From positions 21,167,010 through 21,231,009 of the forward strand of contig CM065693.1 of the NCBI GenBank assembly GCA_017654935.2: DNA of 64,000 nucleotides, written 5' to 3'. This document shows, one piece after another, positions 21,055-32,085 of the stretch; position 1 is the stretch's first letter; each line of letters begins with the position of its first letter. Under the pieces are notes generated by a model. It was given only the letters and a program-made list of their open reading frames with translations, did no database searches and was not told where the DNA came from. The DNA is from Phymorhynchus buccinoides (taxonomy: Eukaryota > Mollusca > Gastropoda > Neogastropoda > Raphitomidae). The position numbers and the translations under genes were made by a program.

Positions 21055-21590
21055 AGGTGAGAGAGAGAGAACTCGGAACTCGGAACATTTTTAATGCACA
21101 TTGGCTTTGGGCCACAATACATTGCTAAGAGAGAGAGAGATAGAAGGAGAGAAATAAGGAGAGGGAGGAGATGAGAAGATGACAGACAGACAAAGAAACA
21201 GACAGGAGAGAGAAAGAGACAGGAAAGGCAGAGAGACAGACAAGAGAGACTGGAAGAGACAGACGGAAACAGTGAGACAGAAACAAAGAGGCAGAAAGAC
21301 AGGCAAACCACATTGAGACGGGAGAAAGAAACAAATAGAAACAGATGAGAAAGAGAGATAAACAAGAACAAGAGAGAGAGAGACAGACAGACAGACAAAG
21401 AGAGACAGAGAGGCAAATAGACAGGAGAGACAAACACAGACAAGTAGGCATAAGACAGCAGACAGAGAGACAGATGTCACACAGACAAGACAATCATCAG
21501 AGAGGTGAAAGAATATGAGCCCAGAGACAGACATGGAAGAGAGAGAGAGAGAGAGAGAAGCAGACAAACAGAGATAGAGACAGAGAGATG
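21055..21590. repeat. Purine-rich GA/GACA microsatellite region
   Basis: About 530 bases of imperfect gagaga and gacagacaga repeats. Frames on the other strand are Ser/Leu/Cys artefacts. 20490-21055 holds no recognised gene. Confidence 0.85.
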
Positions 21591-22337
21591 TCTTGCTGGC
21601 CCCACCACGAAAAACGCATGGATGCTCCTGCTTTCAGGATGTCCTGAAGTTCAGGATTTTTTTCATTGCTTGGAGCCGGCTTCGCCGGATTATGAGAATT
21701 TGAGAAAATGCATTTTTTTGGTTATATAGGTCATGAAGTTTAACCAGAAGTGAAAGTGTAACGAGAGCCTGTCAATTACATTGGAAACTGTTGTTTTCCT
21801 TCAGCTTCCAGGGGGCGTTGCCCCCCGGAAAACCCCCCAGGAGGGGCGCTGTCCCTGCACTCCACTGGGGCATGCAGGATTTTTTTAATTTCCGAGGAGG
21901 ACCCATGAAAACGCGATGAGTGAAGTAAACGAGGAAGATCAGCTTTTTCTTTTCAATTTTTACATATTTACACAAAAATCGGATAAAAAGGCATTCACGA
22001 ATTTGCCTGATAAGCGTTGGTTATTTGTGGTGTTTGCATGCGCTTTCACGTGTTGGCCGTCAATCAATCATTCGGTGCGACATTTTATTGTAGACCCTTG
22101 TTTTTTTCTTCAGCGGTCAGCGGGTTTTTTTGGTGTTTTTTTTTTCTCCGACGGACACTTTTTTCTCCGGCGGAAAAGCAATGTCATTTCGGAAGAAATT
22201 TGCTTTTCGACGGACAGTTCCCATGCCTGAGGTAAGGGAGGAGGGAAAGGATAGGGGAGAGGTGGGTATTTTCTGTTGGTTGGTTCATGCTACGGTTATT
22301 AAAGAAAAGATTTCTACAGGCTTTGCTGTGGCGAAAA

Positions 22338-22545
22338 TGGTGTTTTACGTCCTCTTGGTCTGAATCAGACACATATGGGACATTTGTAAATACAAATATG
22401 GTGGGAACAATACTGGAGGCAATGCCCGGAGGCAGTACGAAACCAGTAAAGTCCCGATTTTAAAAATTAATACAGATAGCTGTAGCGGTGACCACGCCTC
22501 GGTTAAACCTCATCGGCTATGGCACCGCCACAAGTAGTATGATAC
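22338..22545 (-). mobile_element. Dispersed short element, tail like the local LINE
   Basis: About 205 bases, nearly identical to 37763-37965, partly to 3585-3690. On the minus strand it ends gaggacgtaaaacaccattt, matching gagaggacgtaaaacaaac near the LINE 3' region (about 41830) and at 40078. A SINE using that LINE's tail is likely. Confidence 0.65.
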
Positions 22546-23404
22546 AGACTTTGCTTTTCATTTAGGATAGCATAGTGGACAGTTCTAAACTGGTAAAGCA
22601 ATGGTATCCAGTGGATTGAGCTTCTCAAGAGGTGAAGTTTCAGTCAGTTTATGTCAGAAAATTAACAGTTTTTGTTCATGTTGCTGTGCACATGTCCAAG
22701 TGTAATCAAGATGTTTCGTTCAGGAATTAAACACCTGGGAACTTTGAAGCTCAATATTGTTTTTCAACGAACACCTTAATATTCAGAGCGAAGAAAACCT
22801 GTATAGCGCTTTTTCTAAATTTGGTCTTTTGGGGTTATCTTTCCCTACTGTCTCGTCTTGAAGTTGGTTTGGAATCATTCCGGTTCAGAATTAGAATTAA
22901 AAGATTGAAGTTACCTACCTTAAACAAAAACTATGTTTTGTTCTTGTCTTCAAGTTTTAGGGTATTTATGCGGTCGTATCAAGAAAACAAATAAGAACAT
23001 AACTGTTTATAGTCAACGTATATAAACACTTTAGCAAAGAAACATGAAACAGGGCATAATATTATTAAATCTCCAAACTGATAACTGAGCAATTAAACAC
23101 CCCTCTATTTCAATTACGGAGCGGCCATGCTGTGTTTACAGCAGCAGACAATGTTTTTCGAACCAGAACTAAGTGTCCTAATGGGCACACAACTCATCTG
23201 ATACTTCCTTTTTCATCTCAAATAAGTGCTAAGTAGCCTGTGAAAATATAATGAATTGTTTTTTTAACCAACATGAAGTTAACTTTTTTGCTGGTTGAGA
23301 TAAACATTTTGTCATGTTTGTAACATCTTTATAATGGAAGGAGTGAGAGGTCTTTTGAAGAAAATCATATTAAAGTGTTCCTGCAAAGTGTTTGACATTT
23401 TCCT

Positions 23405-24115
23405 AACAAACAAACTAGGTGATACACCACCACACAAAATGTTAAGCGTTTCTGTCAAGAAAAAATGTGGAAGATTTCATCAGAACACCAATTTTTAGAC
23501 CCCAGCCACTTTCAAGGTCTACCGATGTTCATGACCTTGACCTTGACCTTGATCGGTACTCCATCATCGGAATCGCCATAACTGGCATAAGCCAAAGCAC
23601 CTACATGCCAAGTTTGAAGACTGTAAGTCCAATGGTGTAAAAGATATGGCCCCTTAAAGATTTTGGGATTTCAAGGTCACACACCAAGGTCAAGGTCATG
23701 ACAGCGATAATTTATGCTCGGATGCCTTCTGTTTTTGGTGACACACCACCACACAAAATTTGAAGTGATTCTGTCAAGCGGTTCGGGAGATATCCTTGGG
23801 ACAGACAAAAAAAAACAAGGTCGTACACCAAGGTCAAGGTCAGGACGGCGAAATGTTTTGCGCGGATGCCTTCCTCTCATGGTGACACACCACCACACAA
23901 AATTTGAAGCGATTCGGTCAAGCGGTTCGGGAGATATCCTTGGGACAGACAGACAGACAGACAGAAAAAAAACCAAAGAAACAAACCGGACCAAAAACAT
24001 ACTCCTTTGCGATCTACTTTGTAGATCGGCAAAGGACAAAAAATACCAAAAAAAACCACCGCGACAAACTCAGACTCCTTTGCCCGATCTATATCGGGGC
24101 AAAAGAAAAAAATCA
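23405..24115. repeat. Repeat rich in AAGGTCA with a ~150-bp tandem unit
   Basis: tgaccttgaccttgacctt at 23532-23550; caaggtcaaggtca near 23685 and 23832. The unit with gacacaccaccacacaaaat and gttcgggagatatccttggg occurs twice (23738, 23882) and a diverged form near 23420. Confidence 0.75.
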
Positions 24116-24214
24116 AAACCTTTGGTAAAGGGGAGGGCAGGGATGGGGTGGGATGAGGATAGATTGAGCTCCAAGTAAAAGGGGTACGGAATGCAGAATG
24201 GTTGGCCAGTTTCC

Positions 24215-24775
24215 CTTAAAGGTGCACCCTGACGGATGAGATTTTGCAAAAAACACGTCGAGATCATCAGAAAGACAGCCTTTTCAAGGATCGGAACACT
24301 CACTTTGCTCTGGTTTCTTAGAAATTAAACCGTCAAAACAGCGATTCCGCCTTGGCGGAGATGCCGGAGAGAGTAGCCATTTTGGATGGGGTGGGTGGAG
24401 GTCACTCATTGTGATTGAAGCGTTTCATTTTTTAGTAGTGCAGTAAAAAAAAATTGGAGATATTTCTTTTGTTGTGAGCGAAACTCTTTTAGATAAATTG
24501 TATAAAAATTTCAAAAAAGAAAGAAAAAAAGGCTTGTATTGCAAAAATTCCGTGCAAACCATTTGGCGGCCATTAGAAAAGAGACGGCACGTGCCTTCTC
24601 TTTGGGTGAAAGAAATTTGACTTCCAGCACCTCCGCCAAGGAGAATAGCCGATATGACGGTTTGTTTTCTAGGAAACCAGAGCATAGTGAGTGTTGCAAT
24701 CTGTGTAAAGGGTGTTTTCCTGGTGATCTCGACGTGTTTCTTTTACAAAAACTTCTGTCAGGGTGCCCCTTTAAG
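24215..24775. mobile_element. MITE with long (~130 bp) inverted ends
   Basis: Left cttaaaggtgcaccctgacg and right gtcagggtgcccctttaag. The homology continues inward (cacgtcgagatcatcag / ctggtgatctcgacgtg; gccttggcggag / ctccgccaagg). Confidence 0.85.
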
Positions 24776-25889
24776 CCCTGGGTTTGTTGGATTGTATAAT
24801 GCACATTGTTGTCAACATATTCTTATACAAGACACAATGGTAATGTGTGCTCTGTTGTTGTTATTGTTGTTACCATGAGCCCTACATGACTGTTATTGTC
24901 ATGGGTGCTATTTCATTTTTGCATTGATTTCAGTATTTATAATATTACCAGAAACTAAACTTCAGTATTTTTTAATTCATCAAATTTTTTGTGGACCACA
25001 AGCGATTTGGGGCATTTTGAACTTGGTTGTTCTATCTTGGAAGTTTACAAAGGCAATGCAATAATTTTACAAGGCTTATCAGACTCAAACTGTCTCTGTA
25101 TATAATTTTAGCTCTGTCTATCTCGTTATATCTCTCTCTTAACTTGTCCCCCTGAATCGTCCGACGGGGCTCTGCCCCTGTACCCTGCCGGGGCCATGGG
25201 TCCCTGGATCCCTGCCTTTCAATTTTTTTCATTTTGGAGAGTTGCATTCATGTCTGTTCAATCAAACTTATTTGGGGTTTTGGGGTTGGGTTTTTTTGAG
25301 GGGGTGGGGGATAATGGAGGGAAGGTGTGGAAAGTGGGGGGGGGGGGGTGTTTTTCTTCCTTTTTGTTTTTTGTTTTTTCTTCTTTTTATATTTTTTGGT
25401 TTACTGTCGTTTAAGTTGCAATTATTATCACCCTTGCTCAGTTTGTTCCAAGTGTGACCATAGTTTACATTATTATTGTTATTGTTGATGCCATAGTTAA
25501 TGTTGTTGCTCTCTTTTGCTTGACAAATCATCTTTACTTGTTTGTTATTTGTTACAGATATAATACAAAAAAATGGTGAATGTTTTTCTGACTTTTTATT
25601 ATCAACAATATATATTATTAAATATTTATTTGCTCACTTCAAATGTAAATATATGCATTGTTTATTATTGCAGCTTGATTGCGATTGTCCCAATTATAAA
25701 TATATTATTGCATTGGTATAAGAAATCAAAGAATATGTATTTTTAAGGAAGGGGAGTGGGTGAAATGGTAGAGGTGTTATTATAATATTATTATCAAAAT
25801 GTATTTCAGCATTCAGTTATGACAACATTTTTTGTCTGGAAAACATGGTACAATTGTTTATTCATCATGTTGACTATATTATTACTAAT

Positions 25890-26326
25890 CATATCGTCGC
25901 TGTCCGACGCTAACCATGTATCTACACAATCTGATTTTACAGGAGCATCAAAAAACATGTCGTCTGCAACAATGCCAATTCCCATTTGATATACGCTTAA
26001 CTCTTCTTCTTTACCGATGAGTAAATTTTCGTGATAATTCAGTTACACGGTTAGTGCAATGTTGTCACAATAAGAGATACGACAGCTGCCGGCAGTTACA
26101 CAATTAGTGTGACAGTTACACGCTTATCACGTCAAAACCAGCGACAACCAGCCACATACATGATGATTTCCGCTGTATCATGTGACAAATTTGAGCATTT
26201 TCATTGGTCGCAGACACAAGATATTTATAGAAGACATGCGTGAGGTCACTGGAAGGGGTTTCAGTGAAAAATCTATTTTTGTCAAATTTTGTAGATACGC
26301 GGTTAGCGTCGGACAGCGACGATATC
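25890..26326. mobile_element. MITE with ~45-bp inverted ends
   Basis: Left atatcgtcgctgtccgacgc and right gcgtcggacagcgacgatat, extending through ggttagcg and gtagataca. About 435 bases long. Confidence 0.85.
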
Positions 26327-27120
26327 ATCATCTTGCCTGTTTTGGCAATAGTTTTACAAATGTCTGCAGTTTGTGGTTATTGGATGTGAATCTTCTGCTT
26401 TTTGTTGTGGCATTGTTATTGTACATTTACTTACAAATCAAAAAGAAACAAAATCCTTGGATTATTATGCATAGAATATATGCATATTATATTTTAAATA
26501 ATTAAAAACGAATACTGGTTCTTACGCGAATTTTGAACAGGCTAACTTTACTACCATATTTTTACGGACTCAAAGGTGATACTTTTCTTTTTCAGAGAGA
26601 AACTCCTGCGCTTTATAAAATGACCAATAACATAGTAGGAAACTTGTTATAGCAATATCAAAATGTTGTGTATAATTTAAGGGGGTGCCTTGTAATGATG
26701 TGATGCTCCATATAGTCCGGAAAATATGCTACATGTTGTGTGTAATAATAATAGTCATAAGTCATAAGTTTCTTTATTGTCCATTGGTATTACATGTATA
26801 CAATGCACATGGAAACTTGTCTTCCACCGTGTCAAATAAAATGATATATATCAAAATAAAAATGTTAATTAAAGACAGGAAACATAAATTTACATTTAAA
26901 CAACTATGTAACTCTCAAACCACACCCAATCATTCATTTGCTTTCCGCTAAGAGAGTAATAATAATAATAGTACATTTATGTGGCGCTTTACCTCAAGTG
27001 AGCCCAAAGTGCTTTACAATCAAATGGTCATCAACAAGTAGACAACAAAAATAGTATTTATGAATGACAGAAACCAGCAACAACGCATGTATAAAGCAAT
27101 ACACACTCACACTCAAGCAC

Positions 27121-27215
27121 ACACACAAACGCAGATATGCACACACACAAACGCAGACACACACACGCACACACACACACACACTCACACTTAAACGCAG
27201 ACACACACACATGCA
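27121..27215. repeat. CA microsatellite
   Basis: cacacacaaacgcagacaca repeats. The preceding 26950-27020 (ggcgctttacc, aaagtgctttacaatc) resembles a LINE 3' end. Confidence 0.85.
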
Positions 27216-27287
27216 TGTCACTTGCACTGCTGATGGTTATCAGAGTATTTTGTTGGACAAATGCTGGTGCCTTGCCATTCTGTTACA

Positions 27288-27488
27288 TTAACCCTTTCAC
27301 TGCCAAAGTCGCATTTTAGCACCACAGTGATTTAAGACCTATGTCATTAAAAGGCATCAAATTGGGGTCTATTATCCAAAGACCCTGTCACAGAAGAATC
27401 CCCAATACTGCAGATGGATTTTGTTCTCTATCCAGGTCAATTTAATGGAAATTTTGGGCTGAAATATGGCTGGCGGTGAAAGGGTTAA
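27288..27488. mobile_element. TTAA-flanked MITE, family A
   Basis: TTAACCCTTTCACTGCCAAA at the left, ggctggcggtgaaagggtta at the right. Confidence 0.85.
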
Positions 27489-27569
27489 ATAGACCAAACA
27501 TTTTTTAAAGACGAAATGATGACTCCGTTTCATACTTGCCATGAATCCTTTTCTATTCAACAACTGTAA

Positions 27570-27985
27570 AAAGGAAGTTTTGTTAGTATAAATTTTGGCT
27601 TGCTGTCTCTGCATAAAGCTAAGTGGTATGTGTATTCCCGCTCACTCAGGTCCTCAAACACGAAACTTCTGAAAGTTCCAAAAACAAATCTAAAATCATT
27701 TGGTGACCGCAGTTTCAGTTTCAGTGCCCCTGCTGTTTGGAATTCCCTCCCAGTCGATCTCCGCCATGAACCAACTATCTCTACTTTCAAAGCTAAACTC
27801 AAGACACACTACTTTCAAAGCTCATTCGGTTTGTAAACGTTTCCTTCTTGATCTTGTACCTGGGTGAATGAATGGGTGATAATGTTTTGTGTGACTGCGG
27901 GTGTATCAGTGAATGGAAGCGCCTTGAGTGTAAAATAATTATAGAAAGGCGCTATAGAAATACTATCAATTATTATTATTTATTA
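27570..27985 (+). pseudogene. Non-LTR retrotransposon (CR1/L2-like) C-terminal fragment with 3' tail
   Basis: Frame ending at 27836 reads LRSSNTKLLKVPKTNLKSFG, then DRSFSFSAPAVWNSLPVDLR and STFKAKLKTHYF, a common end of these reverse transcriptases. The 3' tail has gcgccttgagtgtaaaat and ggcgctatagaaat, then (TTA)n. Confidence 0.8.
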
Positions 27986-30347
27986 TTATTATTGTTACAC
28001 ATATTTTGTGTATATGAGAGAGAGAGAGACTCAGAGAGAGAGAGAGAAAGAGATTTGATGAAACAAATAATTCTTGGGGCTTATAATTTGCTTCAGGTTT
28101 TCACAACATTGTGAATTTTGTTTTTGTTGAAAAAGTTATAATTTTTAAGGAACTTCGAAGTAATTAAAAGATTGCTCAAAATTGATTTTGTTAATGTACC
28201 TCATTTATTTAAACTTTTTTTCTTCCCATTATTGAAGCAAATCTTATGCTAGATTCTATTTTTGTGTTGTTTATGTTTTTAAGGTCTGTCTTTGTTGGTA
28301 GCCTATATATTGTAGTGATTTTTAGAAAATATTTTTACATGTTGATTTTGGTGGTGTCAGGGTTAATTCATACAGTATTTGTCTTGAAAATTGAGTTTAA
28401 AGTTTTCTTTTTTCAGATGAACAACTCTTTGTGAATAGTTTTAAGAGTTAACACACATTGATGAGAGTTTGAAATGCTTGCCATGTTTACTCTTCTGAAA
28501 TTTGAAAGTTGTCAAAATATATTGCTATGAGCGCGTTAAACCAATGTGATTTTTGTTGTAAGGTTAAAGAAAATCAATCTTTATAATAATAAATTGAGCT
28601 TATATTGTGCTCTTCAATGGAAAAAAGTCATCCTCAGAGCGCTTTACAGATTTGGAAAGAAATACAAAAAGAATAACTACAACGATGTTTTTTTTTAATC
28701 CAATGAAGGGTTATGGCATCTGTTGGACGGTATCTCGGATGATAATAGGGATTTTGAAGCATTTTAACGTGAGTATTCGTCGTATCGGTGACTCGTTAAC
28801 ACTTTCGATGTTGTGACTCACAGTAGACTGTACTGAGTACGGCAATCGTTGCCTCTCTTCTCACGATTTTGTTCACTAATAGGGCGCCCTCGTTTATTAG
28901 GTGCATAGGTTGAAATTGGAGAAAAACATATCGCCTTATAGTCCGAAAATTACGGTACATATCAAGAACAAACATAGAAATCAATATAACACGCTTTAAA
29001 GCAATTTTCTCTCCATTACGTAACTTGGTCTACGTTAACAGCTGTAGACTGTGACATTGGCACTAACTTGCACATCCTATTGGCATGATGATATTATTTT
29101 TTTACCCTTCTCACTCAAGCTTGCTAAATCATCACAAGAGGCATAAAATCTTAGTGGACTGATAATGAGTTGGTATGAGAGTTTTAATTAGAGTACTGAG
29201 GGGGGTTGCATACCCCTTAAGGTATCATAATATGACGTCAATTTGTGGATCTCCAGTTCAATGTTGGAAAAGATTTAGATCACCAGCATCTGTTAAAATG
29301 TTTCTGCTTCCACTGTATCAACGCTCTGGTTTGTAACTGAAACCGTTTTCTAGAAGCAAACGGATTTCTGAAGACTATCACAAATTGGTCATTGCGTACC
29401 AGTACGGGTCAGTGCGCACCGTACATATGGGTGTTGCATTTAAAAAAAAATCTATATACACTTATATGTAACCATAGCAACTTTCACCCCACACCAAGTG
29501 CGTTGAGGAAACCTTAACGTAAAATGAATAGATTCAAATCTTACCTTCTAACTCCATGAAAATTGGTCTTTTGGGGGTTACTTAACAACAGTTTCACTCT
29601 TGAAATAGTGCAGCCAATAAACAAAGCATGGTTCTTTTAAAAAAGAGTTTTGCACAGGGTGACACTTAATTTTGTGTTGCTTCCGATTCTGTGGCTCAGT
29701 TCTGGGTCTAGTAGTCATAGTTTTTCTTTATCTGAGCTGGTCAATGTCTTGCAAGGATTTGTCGGGTGAGATCAACCACGCAATCTTCTATTGCGCCCAT
29801 GCGAAGGTTGTCTGAATCTTGCCAACAAATCGCTGACATGAAAAAAGTTTGTGATACTGGTAGCAGTGAAGTAAGAGCTTGGCTGTACAATGTACTCTTT
29901 CTTCTCTTGTGTTATGTAAAAATCTGATTAAAATATAAATTTTACACAGGCACTGATGCACATGCATAAGCTTGCAAACACATTCATTTACACTGGCAGA
30001 CATGTATGCACACTATGTTATTACAATTGGAAAGAGGTGATATATTTCATGCAATTCATAAAACAGGTGTGGATTTATTTGGTGATTTGGTCAATAAAAT
30101 ATTTTCCCAAATTACGATTGTCAGAGTTTTTGTTGGAAAAAAGAATCAGCAAAATTTGTGTACCCATGCTCATACTTGTTACCCTTGTTAAACATTTGTT
30201 GTTGTTTGAGTATAAGAAGATGTCATTCCTCTCTCTCTCATTGTGCTGATGTATGTGTGTGCTACAGATGTGTCTGCGTCAGTGTGTCAGTTTTTGTAGG
30301 CTGTTTTAATTTGAAATTACGCTTGCATCATTCTTCTTCTTCTTCTT

Positions 30348-30690
30348 CTGCGTTCCCAGGCCATATGGCCATAATGGGTAAAGTACGTATGTACCCGTTT
30401 TTCAGTTTTCACTGGTCTCCCCGCTGCGTACAGCTGACACATTCTGATTTTGGGGGAGCTCAAAGGGGAAATTATTTGGAAGATTTTTTTGGAAAAAAGG
30501 CAGGAGAATGGGCCAATAAGTCAGGAAGATAGTAGATGACAGAAAGCAAAAGGAAAAGGCAGAGGAAGATAGTAGATGACAGAAAGCAAAAGGAAAAGGC
30601 AGAGTCAAAGAGAGTGACAGAGGAAGTTACAAGCACAGAACTTCTAGGTGAGGGAACTATTTGTACGAAAGACCCCCGGTATCCCCTTGG
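30348..30690 (-). repeat. Copy of the ~320-bp dispersed repeat with a 38-bp internal duplication
   Basis: The reverse strand matches the family at 10895 and 51655. The segment gatagtagatgacagaaagc is doubled at 30527 and 30567. Outside this copy, 28960-31310 shows no gene or clear repeat. Confidence 0.7.
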
Positions 30691-31374
30691 GGAAGCATCA
30701 TTCAATAATCATTTAATTCATTAGCATGCACAGAGCTGTATATTGATTTCTTCTGTCATCTAAAGAGAGACCACCAGAGGAGACACTGCACTAAGTTATT
30801 GCTGAATCCCTGGTCAGTTGTTAGAATACTAAGTTAGATAAAAAAACAAACACCATTACAAATAGATATGCATCTGGATTAATGGAATTCAGGCATGAGA
30901 CTATTTGATCCTTTAGCCTGATTTCAGGCTTCTTTTTTTTATGGCTCCAGATGTCATTTTTTAAATTAAAAAAAGAGACCAAGTGAGTATAGAAATACTT
31001 CTAAGTGACTAAAAATGAACTGAATATTTAAATTCTACCTCTAATGCTGGTTTTAAGGCTTTAGATTACAAGAAAGCTTCAGTTTGAAAGAGCTTCAGCC
31101 TTTTTTCAGCTGCTTTTCAGCCTAAATAATAATTTACCAATCTCATGCCTGAATATATAAGCTCTTAAAGCCGCAACAGGGGTTATAAACGGCCGTCTGG
31201 CATCAGTAAAGAGGTGGTTATACTTCCCACAAGAAATAAAAAGAAACCAATAGCAGACAAACTACCAGTGTCAAAAATTAACTTCCTGCTTGCATTCTCC
31301 TTTTACAGAGGCCTGACAGGGATCATCAATGTCATTGTCAATGACACACCCATTATCAGGACAGATAACTCTCA

Positions 31375-32085
31375 ATGGGCCCTAAATGTTTTGGTATGTT
31401 GCTCTTGCCGCGAAAATTGGCTGTCCCAGTTCTTGGATCACAACTTTTTCGTAGTCTGAAAACAATGGCAGGCGGGATCACCTTCTACATGAGCCTTCCA
31501 GACAAACCTGTGTATCTGAGGTCAAGGTGGGACAGGGCTGTCGAGCATTTAGAAACGCAGAAAGAGCCTTTGCAGGCCACTTCTGTGAGTTCACGCTTCG
31601 CCGCTTTGTACATTTTAGATCCATCTTCATCCAGTAACGCAGCTGTCGATTTACAGGAAAAAGTGGATCGTTTCTATGTACAATCATGCCTGTCTGCTCA
31701 GAGCCTGTTCAGGCGTCTGGTTGAGCAAGAAGAGTTTTCACGGTTTGAATTTGTGCTCGGCGCAAAAGTATGGAAGACCGTGGTGGGGAGACAGTTGTAT
31801 GCACTCAGAGCAGACGATGGTTCAAACGCGGCAGACGACGCCTTGCTTTCGCAGGCAAAGGATCAGGGATACGATATTTGGATGTACAAGAAAAATACAG
31901 ACACAAGTACACAGCTTTCCACAGTATGGAGACTGACGGATTACAACGGCAAGAATGACAGAAAGGCAATGCCAGAGGCGTTGACAGAGGGTGGGGACAT
32001 GGGAGAAATGTCTCCAATTTTCCAGGAAAACCACTTCAGTCCAGTGTTCCACGACTATGACAGAGCAATAAACGTTCTTAATATG
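31375..32085 (+). CDS. CMPK2: CMPK2 exon 1: presequence and N-terminal region
   Basis: Begins MGPKCFGMLLLPRKLAVPVL (basic, no acid residues), then MAGGITFYMSLPDKPVYL and a region ending DRAINVLNM. Donor gtttgt at 32086. A non-coding first exon may exist upstream: an acceptor-like tttacag ends at about 31310. Confidence 0.83.

Noticed and set aside
21091..21567. Cys/Ser/Leu-rich membrane protein on the minus strand
   Set aside because: It is a translation of GA/GACA repeats in several frames at once.
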